Of a stretch of DNA of 64,000 nt, positions 47,400-57,267 are shown in pieces. The DNA lies in NCBI RefSeq assembly GCF_021018895.1, contig NC_079386.1:6562835-6626834 (forward strand). The letters run 5' to 3'. Each line of letters starts with the position of its first letter. The first letter of the stretch is position 1. Source of the stretch: Seriola aureovittata. Lineage: Eukaryota > Chordata > Actinopteri > Carangiformes > Carangidae. Under the pieces are notes generated by a model, which was given only the letters and a program-made list of their open reading frames with translations, made no database searches and had not been told where the DNA came from. The position numbers were made by a program, and so were the translations under genes.

Positions 47400-47885
47400 C
47401 TTAAAGCTGCAGTAATCAATGTTTTTTATGACCTTCTGTCCTCTTTTAGCTCCTTGTTTTGTCATTAAGCCCCCAGACGTCACTGTTATCACACCACATC
47501 TCCGGTTGCAGGCAGCTTTTATCAGCAAAAAAAAGCTCTGATGAACCAACTAGAGCGCCTGCCCAGCACCGAGCTACATGCTGGATAAAGTTAGCAGCTA
47601 GCCGGTGACCGTAGTGAAACGTTGGCGGCTAAATAGCCTGATATTTCTCTCAGGTGTCGGCCGAGACCAAAACAGAGCTAAAACAAGCGTGAATTATGGA
47701 GTTACTTTTGTCAGGTGTCCAGAAACTCAACTCTTCCTGAAAGCTTTGTTGCTGGATGTGTACACGGTCAACTGTTTGCTATCATGTTAGCCATATCAAC
47801 TTCATAAAGAGATGGTATGTAAGTGTGATGTTTTCATCTGGTTTTGCTTCCAAATGGTCGAAAGATGAATTCATGCAGGTTTAAT
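47400..47885 (+). repeat. Interspersed repeat copy (shared intron family)
   Basis: Begins ACTTAAAGCTGCAGTAATCA and contains CGAGACCAAAACAGAGCTAA, AACAAGCGTGAATTATGGAG and TTGCTGGATGTGTACACGG. Its central words match the copies at 19.1, 22.9 and 38.9 kb. Confidence 0.55.
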
Positions 47886-48370
47886 CTCTTAACACATGTA
47901 TTTTGAAGACTATACAAAAGGGGAACAATACTCACCAAACTGCTTCAAATGCTATGTTTAGTTTTTTTTTTTTTTTTTTTGAAGCAACCACCTACATTAA
48001 TTCATTTCCATATAACTGATTATTATTGTGTAATCCATCACAATTGGCATCAAACCTGCAAAGTCTGGTCAGAGTGACCGTACTGTTGCTTTGTGACGCA
48101 GTTAATCCGCATATTTGGAAGATTTCATTGTATTACAGTATGATGCAGCAATGAATGGAAGAAAACAATGACTGCTCTGAAGATTGGCAAAAACATAATA
48201 GCAAGGTTTGTTCAATGGTTCGCTGCGATATAGTAGAAGTTCCTTTTTAGTAAGTGGGTTAAAACATGCAGAAACACTGGGACTTTAAGAACAAGAATGC
48301 CCATGTAACAGGAGAGGATCACATCATCTGGTTTATTCCCTTCATTTTGAAATTAACTTTGAAATTATAC

Positions 48371-48405
48371 ATATATACAGTACACGGTCAATGTACTGTA
48401 TATAT
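48371..48405. repeat. 14-bp perfect inverted repeat (AT-rich hairpin)
   Basis: ATATATACAGTACA (48371-48384) and its exact complement (48392-48405) flank CGGTCAA. It lies 1.4 kb upstream of the gphb5 start codon. Confidence 0.85.
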
Positions 48406-48546
48406 ATGTAACTGTATAGTTTCAAATGTTTTAAATTGTCCAGTAAAAGTTTTTATATTCAAACTACCAATCCTTTGTCAGAATAACTGTCAGATTGAGC
48501 TCTGACATTGCTGACATCATTGGGAGTAGACTAGTTGGATAAAGAA

Positions 48547-48582
<36 letters not shown>

Positions 48583-49799
48583 TCTCACTCGCACACAGAG
48601 AGATACAAGCTGAGGTTAAGAAAACATAGACAAGCATCAGTATTTTCCAGGGAGTATCCATTATTTCGGAATTGGGGTCTCTAATGGTATTTCATTGTAA
48701 TTGCTATGATGTCAGAGTGTCCGTCCGCCCTAATGGCCTTCTAAAAACAACAACAAGGACAGATTGGTTCCAGTCACTGGTTGTTGTCTGGGTAGAGAGA
48801 CACAGGAGTCCAGCAGCTCAAATCTCTGCAAGATCTTCAGCTGAAAAGGTGAGAGGTGTTTTTTAAACATCTATGAAAATAGTCAGGGCAAGTATGTAGC
48901 TTTAGACTTTGACTAAAATTCATTTTAAGAGACTTTGAGGTGATTCAGGAACAAAGCGTGTACATAATTATGTTAGTGGGCTATTTTACATCACAGATAG
49001 TGCAGTTTCATAGCCCATAGCCGTTGTACTCACAGAGAACACATTGTGGCTTTAGTGCTTATGTAAGTATCCCACGTCATGTTTTTATTTCTGTTATATT
49101 TCTATAACAAGCGAAACATTCTGTGATTCCAGTTGTTTCAGTACAGCTTAAGAGGGTTTGCTTGAAAAATGTGCAGAATAATTAAGCAGATGTCTCCAGC
49201 AGCATCAGGGAAATGACTCTCGGTTCTGACTCAAAGAAAAGGAGAGAAACTGCTGCTTTTCATGCCAGTGAAATTAAATAACCGCCACGTCAGATTTGAC
49301 ATTTAACATAGTTCTGCATTGAAATTCTTCATTCATTTGTTTGAAAATTAAATTTGTGATATTATTAAATTTGCCAATGAATACTTTTTGCAGTGCACAG
49401 GTCAGTGGTGCTGTCGGCTGCAGTAGCTCAAACAGACACTAGAGGGAGGCGTGAGTTATGCTGAATGTCAGACTGTGTTGGATACTGAGCACTTCCTACA
49501 GATGTGAACTGCTGGAAATAAATGACCTATAAGTAAACATTTATCTACTTTAAGAGACCAAATTGAATATTTAAGTGTGTTTTGGTTATAGATACACAGG
49601 AACTGAGTTACTTTCAGGCCCAGTGATTCATTGATGATAACATTCATTGTCTTTAATAAATAAGACCTTTGTTTGCTCACGTTTACTGTGTCACACTGAG
49701 GCAGGTCACTTGTAGCTGAAGTATAATGGGACATACAAACTTGAACAATAAAAAGTAAAAGTTACTCTCTTTATTTCACTCTCCGACACCATACCCAGC

Positions 49800-50000
49800 A
49801 TGCATCTCCGCCCTCTGTCCCTCTCTTTCTTCCTCCTCCTGGTTGCCAAGGCAGCTGTGGTGTGCGTTACCGTGACAACCACACTCCACGATTTCCGAGG
49901 GTGCGCGGTGCGAGAGTTCTCCTTTGTGGCCCAGAAGCCTGGCTGCAAGGGACTACGCATCACCACTGAGGCCTGCTGGGGGCGCTGCCACACCTGGGAG
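49800..50000 (+). CDS. gphb5: gphb5 coding exon 1 (residues 1-67)
   Basis: Signal peptide and first four knot cysteines (C35, C49, C59, C63), ending CHTWE at donor GGGAG|GTAACG. Confidence 0.95.
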
Positions 50001-51555
50001 GTAACGCACGCACACACACGCACACGCTCACACACTCAGTAAAGAGGCATTTCATCTGTTACATTTAGCCGATGAAGGAGACCCACTTTTTTTTCCTCTG
50101 CTATTTCTGAAAGCTTCCATAATACTGGAATCATGAAAGTTTAAATGAATGATTAATGACCCAGGACTCAATCCAAACCATAAGAAGGCTGATGACCCAC
50201 TCTCAGCTCTGACCCATATGTCACTGTCATTAAAGATGCTCAAATCCCTCCAAGTTGGGTGGGTTAGTGAACTTTTACTGAACTTGTTCTACTTCGCAGA
50301 GATTCAAATTTTTACCTCAGAGTGATTGAAAAACCAAGTTTAGTGGGTCAGGAACTCCGAGAATCAGAGCTCCTTCTCCTCTAAAGACTTTGACAGGACA
50401 GATCACTCAGTCACATGGCAGGAGGTCAAACTGATCAAACAAAACAAACAAAACCCCCAACCCTCTCAAGGTACACTTACCACTCTTTTTTTCCAGGGCT
50501 TTTTCTACTGCATCTCATGGTCTTTGCATGACAGTAAAAGAAAATCTTAAGTCATGCTCCACTCATTACCTTTCTTTCCTGAGCCTTTAACTGCATCACA
50601 CAGTCTGCCATGGTGGATAGAGTTTGCTCATTTAACAAAAAATGAAAACTCAAGGCCTACTGGCTAATTCCTCCTGCGGCTTTCAACCACATCTCATAAT
50701 CTTCCTCAGAAGAGAGTGCTCTGGCAGTGAAAGCTCAGGGGAAAGTCAGTACGTGGACCTTGAGTTAATATTTTCAGAAAATGTCATGCTCAGATTTAAT
50801 CAACACATGCTCACAAAATGTGGACAAATGGTCTGAGAAGCAACTTTGTTCTTTATTTATCACAAAGAGAAAGAGAGACTTTGATAAGAACAGTTTGTGA
50901 GAGTTAGATGCTACGCTGTTTCTGCCACTAACAATGTCAGTGCAACCTGAGTTGTTACACTCAGGTTGCACTCCTCCACCACATTAAGCGTGCCATCAGC
51001 TGCTGTGATCCCACAGACTTCTTTTAGTTTATTACCTTCAAAGTTTTAAGCGTGATGTCAGCTAGGAAAGAAAAGAGGAGCATTATTCAGTCTGTGATCG
51101 GACTTTACTTGCCTGAGAGCTTAAATCTGGCGCATTTGCCGCGTTTTAAAAGACACGTAGCTTTTTATCTGCTTCTTTTATTTTATTTTCTCAGTCTTAG
51201 ACTTTCTGTGTGCTGACCCTGTAACACTAATATCAGAAACGTTGTTACATTCACTGACAAAAGTTTTTCTTGGTAAATTAGGAAGAAGTTCTAGTCAAAG
51301 GTCATACCTGTAACCATTGTTGCGTGTGTGTGTGTGTGCGTGTGTGTGTGTGTGTGAACCCTGCAGAAACCAGTGCCGGATCCCCCTTACATCCAGCGAC
51401 AACACCGTGTGTGTACGTACAGCCGTACCCGCCACATGACCGCCCGGCTGCCGGGCTGCCAGCCCAATGTGTCCCCTCTCTACCACTATCCCATGGCCCT
51501 GCACTGCCACTGTGCCATCTGCTCCACACAGGACACAGAGTGTGAGACCTTCTGA
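49800..51555 (+). CDS. gphb5: Glycoprotein hormone beta-5 (thyrostimulin beta subunit), complete
   Basis: Two coding exons, 49800-50000 and 51367-51555, join in phase 0 to give 129 residues plus TGA (human about 130). The secreted beta subunit pairs with GPHA2 to form thyrostimulin, which acts on the TSH receptor. Residues 1 to about 24 are a hydrophobic signal peptide (LSLSFFLLLVAKAAVVC). The mature part has ten cysteines in the cystine-knot order, including GCAVREF, PGCKGLRITTEACWGRC, RVCTY, HCHCAIC and TECETF. This lacks the extra seat-belt Cys pair of TSH/LH/FSH beta. The human sequon after VCTY is absent (YSRT), but N101-V-S occurs. CATACCCAG just before the ATG looks like an acceptor, so a noncoding 5' exon is likely. 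It is convergent with gpha2. Confidence 0.95.
50939..50972. repeat. 14-bp perfect inverted repeat in the gphb5 intron
   Basis: AGTGCAACCTGAGT (50939-50952) and its exact reverse complement (50959-50972) flank TGTTAC. Confidence 0.93.
51324..51356. repeat. TG tract 8 nt before the gphb5 exon 2 acceptor
   Basis: TG run with one CG interruption, then AACCCTGC and the acceptor AG. There is almost no conventional polypyrimidine tract. Confidence 0.95.
51367..51555 (+). CDS. gphb5: gphb5 coding exon 2 (residues 68-129, stop)
   Basis: KPVPDPPYIQRQHRVCTYSR to DTECETF, with the last six knot cysteines (C83, C98, C112, C114, C117, C125). Confidence 0.95.
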   Translation, partial: KPVPDPPYIQRQHRVCTYSRTRHMTARLPGCQPNVSPLYHYPMALHCHCAICSTQDTECETF

Positions 51556-51818
51556 GGGACAGAGCAGCACTTTCAGCAGACAGTGTTAAAGTGTGTCACT
51601 GACATGAATGACACAGATTAAAATGATGGAATCAAGGTATTTGAGGAGGTGGGGGACTTCCTGAGGGGGTATGACAGCGAGACATGTTAGCAAGAAGTTT
51701 ATTTAGAAAAGGCCTTGGATGAAGGATACTTGACTAAAAGTTATCCCCCCTGTAGACTGAAGAACATGTGTGTGTATCAATATACAGCATATGTCTGTAG
51801 GAAAGGAGAAATGAATGA

Positions 51819-51824
51819 AATAAA
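51819..51824 (+). promoter_or_regulatory. gphb5 polyadenylation signal
   Basis: AATAAA 264 nt after the gphb5 stop, the first in the 3' flank. Confidence 0.6.
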
Positions 51825-51839
51825 AATAAGGATCAGAAT

Positions 51840-52503
51840 ATTAGAATAAGACTTCTGTGATTCTTTTGCCTTTGTGATGTTAACACTGAATTTAAAAACA
51901 TTTAGAGACATTATATGTGTAAAAATATAATTATTATTATTATTATGTATATCAACTGTAGCTTTGATTATAATCTAAAATCAGAAAGGTTAGTGTTAAT
52001 ACATTCTGAGTTTCAACTATTTGTACTGTATCTGTTTAACACGGCCAAATTACCAACAGCTGCCTCATATTCACCAAAACATTACAATTTCAAGTGAATT
52101 TGAAATGACAAATGGCCCTTTTTTTAATCAGGCCCTGTATTAATCTCAAGGCTCGATGCTTTACTGTGATACAAAATTAATACTATTTAATAGTGGCATA
52201 AGTTTATATTGTCTTCACATAATGCATATTACTTTGAAAAATCTGTGTAATTTGTGTACTTGAAGATGACGGGGCACATACACAATATAATTCACAGAAA
52301 GATGCTAGTCGTGGTCGACTGGGACCCACAGCTTATTTGTGGCCCAGCAGGGCCGCGCTGTGTATCATCTACTGTGTGTCGAAACTAACACACAGTATTT
52401 GACTCTATCCATTCTCATCAGACTGTGAAAAAGTAATAACTGATAACTGCTCATTGCTAGCCAGCAGAGGATGCTTGACAAATCTTCCACCAGCAGTAAA
52501 CAC

Positions 52504-52549
<46 letters not shown>

Positions 52550-52720
52550 GCTGTTGTAAGTAATGTCAGTGACACTGCAGGGACTCTCCTCCCTTTTGGG
52601 GACGTAATTCAAGCCGTGTAAGTTATAAAATCTAAGGCTTTAAATGGGTCTGAGGTTCATGTTTGTCGTGTGTGTGCAGTGAGAAGTTAAAGCAAAGGCT
52701 CACACAAACCACTAACAGCT
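51840..52720. other. Gap between the convergent gphb5 and gpha2 3' ends
   Basis: AT-rich, no exon. A TG tract lies at 52506-52546. If the two polyadenylation signals called here are used, the transcripts do not overlap. Confidence 0.5.
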
Positions 52721-52732
52721 GCAGATCAGAAA

Positions 52733-52738
52733 TTTATT
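52733..52738 (-). promoter_or_regulatory. Candidate gpha2 polyadenylation signal
   Basis: AATAAA on the minus strand (TTTATT on plus), giving a 3' UTR of about 1.07 kb. Nearer minus-strand AATAAA words at about 52933 and 53125 are alternatives. Confidence 0.4.
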
Positions 52739-53807
52739 GAAACACAATTTCATCACAAACTGTACAGTGCATTCTTTCTCTTTTCATTTCATTGATATTG
52801 AACATTCTTTGGTTTTATCAATAGATATTATTTACAAAATGTCTTTCAGTTCAAATTCATAAATATAAATAAAATTTGTACATTCTTTAGTCTCTTGTCT
52901 GTGATTAGTGGTTATTGGAAAGAATGAAACTATTTATTTGTATGACCTTTATGTTGATTCCAAATGTTGACAATATATTGACTTTTCTGTTTAATATGAG
53001 TCAATGAAGAGATGACTGAACTGTATTGTTCTTGTTCATTTTGATGTATTTCAAAGTATAGAAGAAAAGGTGAAACCAGTGAATTTGATTATAAGTCTCT
53101 GTTGCTACTGAGTCACTAAGTGTGTTTTTATTTCTAACTGCTTACAGTAAATCAAATGTTTGCCAAGCCTCGAAGCAAAATATAGAAAAGGTTCAGTTTG
53201 TGTGACAGAATGGTTTATACTGCCTTTAACACAAATGCGTGTCAATCAAGTTTTCTAGAAGAGCAACCCTTTCGCCACATTTTACACAAGCACACACAAG
53301 GAAAAATACACACACACACACAGAGACAGACAGACACGCAAAGATGCACACAATTACGCAAACAGCACGTCTTTGTGCACATCCAATAGTTTGAATTTTG
53401 CATTTCAATTTTAAAGTACCGCGCGTCGGGTCCAGAGCTAATTTCACTCTGTCTGAAGGAAGTTCACTTGCTTTTAGTAGAAAATTTCAGTCACATTATT
53501 TAAGTCATCCTGCAGAGATGTTTCTATCTTTCCATCATTTTTTCTAAAGCTTATTTTCATTCTTAAAGAAAACAAATGAAGGACACCCTGGTTTTGACAG
53601 GAGCATGGTGGGAAGGCCAATTTGTTTTCAATCAGATAAGTTCAAGTGAATTTTTCCTCAAAATTCAAAACAGGTCGACAAACTGCAGATAGAAAAAGTA
53701 GATAGTTACTGGTGCATCAATGAAACTCTTGTATTTCTGTAATTTAAACTGTAGTTTGGTTCTTATCCCGGTCAACAGTTGCCACACAGCTTTACTGTGC
53801 TGATGTG

Positions 53808-53912
53808 TCAGTAGCGGGACTTGCGGCACATGTCGCAGCGACACGCCTTTGCCGTCAGGATCTCGATTTCGTCATGGTGACGGCCACGAGGGCAGTCCAG
53901 GCGAACTTTGAC
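53808..53912 (-). CDS. gpha2: gpha2 coding exon 3 (residues 103-136, stop)
   Basis: Acceptor TCTCCCCTCAG; encodes VKVRLDCPRGRHHDEIEI then LTAKACRCDMCRKSRY. Confidence 0.97.
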   Translation of the reverse strand, partial: VKVRLDCPRGRHHDEIEILTAKACRCDMCRKSRY

Positions 53913-54553
53913 CTGAGGGGAGACAAGACGCACGCCAAGGTGAACAAAAACAAAAATAGAAACTGAATGCTGTAGTTCATGTTGCAGTGGCCTCCCTCCG
54001 CTCCTCACCTTGGCGTCCTTGCTGATGGTGCAGCATTGTGAGGCTGAGGTGATGTTGTGGGTGAAGTTGGAGGCCACCAGGACGGAGTATCTGGACGGGA
54101 AGGCGCTGGACTCGCAGTAGCCCACGCAGGCGTAGACCAGATGGGTGCCTTTACATGTGCTGCGGCGGTCACTGCGGATGGTCACGTTGAAGGCTGGAGA
54201 TGAGGGAAACGACAGAGGGACGAGCGAGGGTGGATGAGTGGAACATCACTGTCGTCATTTCTCACACATCCTTTCATATAAACAGCAGCATCAAGGTTAT
54301 TAGTCCCAACCGGAAGAACCGGTGAAGATACTGTTCTCAAGACAACATTACCCATAAAGCCTGTTTCTTTCCTGCCAATGGGGAACACTGTGAGTGATTT
54401 TTAAAACTGTGCACTGTGCATGTGTAACTCACGGTAAAGGTGACAGCCAGGGGTGAGGCCTTCGTAGCTCCAACCAATTGGAGAGAGGAGCAGCAGCAGC
54501 GACATCACTGGTAGGACCAGCAGACAGAGGTGCGAGGTCATGTGCAGCGACAT
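53808..54553 (-). CDS. gpha2: Glycoprotein hormone alpha-2 (thyrostimulin alpha subunit), complete
   Basis: Minus-strand coding exons 54433-54553, 54009-54193 and 53808-53912 join in phase to 136 residues plus stop (human 129). The secreted alpha subunit dimerises with GPHB5 to form thyrostimulin. The first ATG of the exon gives a signal peptide with SLLLLLSPIGWS. The mature part opens PGCHLYPFNVTIRS and contains YACVGYCESSAFPSRYSVLV, SQCCTIS and ACRCDMCRKSRY. All ten cysteines of the alpha-2 knot are present (C37, 54, 63, 67, 94, 95, 109, 126, 128, 131). Sequons: N43-V-T and N87-I-T as in human, plus an additional N83-F-T. TTTCTGTTTAG upstream marks a spliced 5' UTR; the first exon and TATA box lie near 56.5-56.6 kb. 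Confidence 0.97.
54009..54193 (-). CDS. gpha2: gpha2 coding exon 2 (residues 41-102)
   Basis: Acceptor TCATCTCCAG completes Pro41; donor CCAAG|GTGAGG. Carries the three sequons and C54-C95. Confidence 0.97.
54433..54553 (-). CDS. gpha2: gpha2 coding exon 1 (residues 1-40)
   Basis: Signal peptide and GLTPGCHLY; donor TTTACC|GTGAGT splits codon 41. The exon itself starts at 54575 after TTTAG, so 22 nt are untranslated. Confidence 0.93.
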
Positions 54554-54575
54554 CTGGACGGCAGCCTGGAGGGGT

Positions 54576-56495
54576 CTAAACAGAAAAACACAAACCAAAC
54601 GCCTCGTTAGTCTTTGAAAAAAATGAAAATCATTTTCGGTTTAACTGCTGTCATACGTTCATGGACATATACAGCCTGTGATGAATGGTTCAAGGTTGTA
54701 GATCCAAACTCAAGTCTCAACCTGGGGTGATCACCTGCTGCTGTGTTGCCCAGAGCCCCTTCCTTTATCCACGCAAGGTGATTTCCCATCCTGCAGGTCT
54801 GCCTGTGTTTCACTCAGTTGAGTAAGAGCGAATGTGAATAAAAACAATACCGTCTTTACCTTCTCAATCTGCCTCATTTAACAGCTACCTGCTGACACAC
54901 GTATGTACACAATTTTAGCTCTGACTCGTACGAATGTGCACGTAGCTGTGCACATGAGAAAACTCCTGCAGTCAGTGTATCACCATGAATAAAAGTCTTA
55001 GAACAGAGACAGTGTGAAGGATCCTGTGTGTGTCTGTGTTTTCCACATGATCATGTTTATATGTCCTACGTGCACACATGCAGGCATGGGTGTTCATGCA
55101 TGCACGTGCTCATGCCCCCCCCCCCACACACACACACATTCACACTCCAACACGTGTGTCAACAATAAAGTCATATTTTCCTGGGAATTTGGGGATCCTG
55201 ACCTTTGCCCTCTAAATTGGCGGCTCTTTCCATCTCCGTTTCCCTCCGGCGGGAGTGCTGGGACTCGCCGCTGTGGTGATGGTGGAAGAGCCCTGGGGAC
55301 GCTATTAACGCTGCTGGTACGAGCAAATTAACGGGTCAGGACTGTGTGTGTGTGTGTGTGAGGCCATTAACCCCCCGTGTCAGCTAGTGGGGCAGGGGAA
55401 ATGCCCGGCTTTTTCCTCTCATGTGGGGTTTCCACGCCTGAAGGTTTGGTTTGTCTTTGAGGAGAGTGGGTTGTAATTCACTACAAGCCACTTTGGGAGG
55501 TGACAGTGGGAGAGCTGGTGTTGAAGACCACCAAAACAGCCTACAGAATATATACACCCTGGAAAAGTTAAGACCCTTCAAGTGCTTGTAACAAAAATCT
55601 GTACACACACACAAACGCATTCCTGTTGTCAGTGCTGCCTGTTCATCATTTAAAAAGAGTGTGTAATAAGATATTATGACACAAAGTCAACACACTGGCC
55701 ATCCTCACATCAGTGTCATGAGCTGGCGCTTAAAGATTTGGGATCATGCATCTTTTGAACCATTCAAAACTGCTAAAAGATCTTTATTTAAAACTACCTC
55801 CAAACATGAAAAAACCATCATACACCATTTCTAAAACTCCAAATCATCCTCCATTGTCTTAAATTCAACTGACATTGTTTGAATAATTCAGGTACTGACC
55901 TGGAAGTTGCAGCAGACCAGTTTATCTTATATAATACAAACAATAAAACTTAAAATTGATGTTACATAATTGCTGTTTGGACTCTCCGCATCAAGTGCAA
56001 GCATCCTTTTTGCATTAAATAAGTAAAGCCTTAACAGAGAAAAATACATTATAAAAAGACCAAAGAAGAAGTTGATGCATTTTGTCTTGTCTGATATATT
56101 TAAACATATATTCTGAAATAGTTTTTATGCTTAGTTTTACAAAAAAACTCAAGTAAGAAAGAAATGTGAGTTATTCTAAAACCCTGTAAACCCTGAAAAA
56201 CTCTCTCCACAAACTGCAACATTTTACTATCAACAGTTAACAAATGTGTTGTCTTTGTGCAGCTGATAAAAAAGCATACAAGTCTGCAGAATAACAATGC
56301 AAAGATGTGTGAAATACTCCCTCAAATCCTCAACATTTCAACTTAATCTGACTTGTGCAATTGATTATTTGTTTAAATGCAAAAAAACATCCCTTTAAAT
56401 CTGTAAGAAAAAGCAACAATCCTGCAGACAAATCACAGACTTTTAAATCTATCCCACCAACTGAAGTTTAATCCAGTAGTGAGCTGGGTCTTACC
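54576..56495 (-). other. gpha2 5' intron (inferred)
   Basis: Runs between a donor ACGTCTTCAG|GTAAGA (minus strand, 56495) and the TTTAG acceptor at 54576. No coding content seen; contains a short C-run and CA tract near 55117-55138. Confidence 0.6.
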
Positions 56496-56622
56496 TGAAG
56501 ACGTAGAGTGGAGAGTGCAGCTTCTGGAGTGCAGGGCAGGTGTGTGGAGTGACAGGTGTGTGTGAGTGTGTCTCCTCTGAGCCTCATGCAGGGCTATAAG
56601 TAACACAGGTAAGGCACTTATA
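56496..56622 (-). promoter_or_regulatory. gpha2 promoter and noncoding first exon (inferred)
   Basis: On the minus strand GAGCTATAAGTGCC supplies a TATA box (TATAAG at 56617-56622). A start about 30 nt downstream, near 56592, would give a ~97-nt untranslated exon ending at the strong donor CTTCAG|GTAAGA. The TATA box fits a tissue-restricted hormone gene. Confidence 0.6.
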
Positions 56623-57222
56623 GCTCTGGACACACCCACAATCAAAGAGCTGAGTGTCTGAATCTTTTTTTTTTTTTTTTTTTTTTCAACAGGTTCCTCT
56701 TTGTCTTCTTCTCCACTCCTTCTACCTGTGCAACAGAACACGTGAAATTCTCCAGAAATATTCAAATGGCCTGAAACTTCTTTGTACTTTCTCCTGGACT
56801 GTGTTCACATCTCTGCCTCCCTCCGCCCTCCCCATCCTCGCGCTCTGTTTTAAACCTTCAGGGGGACCGCTGCTGTGACACAGAGGAAAACTAGATAGGT
56901 TTTCCATCAACACACCGCCACAATAGTAAGAACACACACAGCTTTACCTCACACGCATGCACGTGCATGGAGACGCACACATGTTTGCATAAAAGCATAC
57001 ATGCATGCACACAAACTAATATTCTAGGCCTCGGCTGCCAGTTGATACACACTACAAGTTAACTAATAAACTAAACTGAATGGGAGACCTCACACACACA
57101 TACACACACACACACACACACGCACACACACGCAAACACACATACAAAGTCTGCCTGGGTTTTCCATTTGTGGCTGCAGGAGGAAGGGCAGGGTCGGGTC
57201 AGAAGATATTGTAGGTCTTGGT

Positions 57223-57267
<45 letters not shown>

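Larger units (their letters stand above)
43430..49799. other. Region between ppp2r5b and gphb5
   Basis: No supported coding exon. It holds an (AC)n tract at 43512-43581, an (ACAT)n run near 43721-43742, a MITE at 44302-44500, a (GCGT)n run at 45191-45249, an A18 run near 46465-46481, a repeat at 47400-47885, a T17 run near 47960 and a hairpin at 48371-48405. A donor-like AAAAG|GTGAGAGG at 48842-48855 could end a noncoding first exon of gphb5. Confidence 0.6.

Noticed and set aside
54554..54598. An upstream ATG at 54596-54598 as the gpha2 start
   Set aside because: It lies before the TTTCTGTTTAG acceptor and so is intronic; the first ATG in the exon gives a normal signal peptide.
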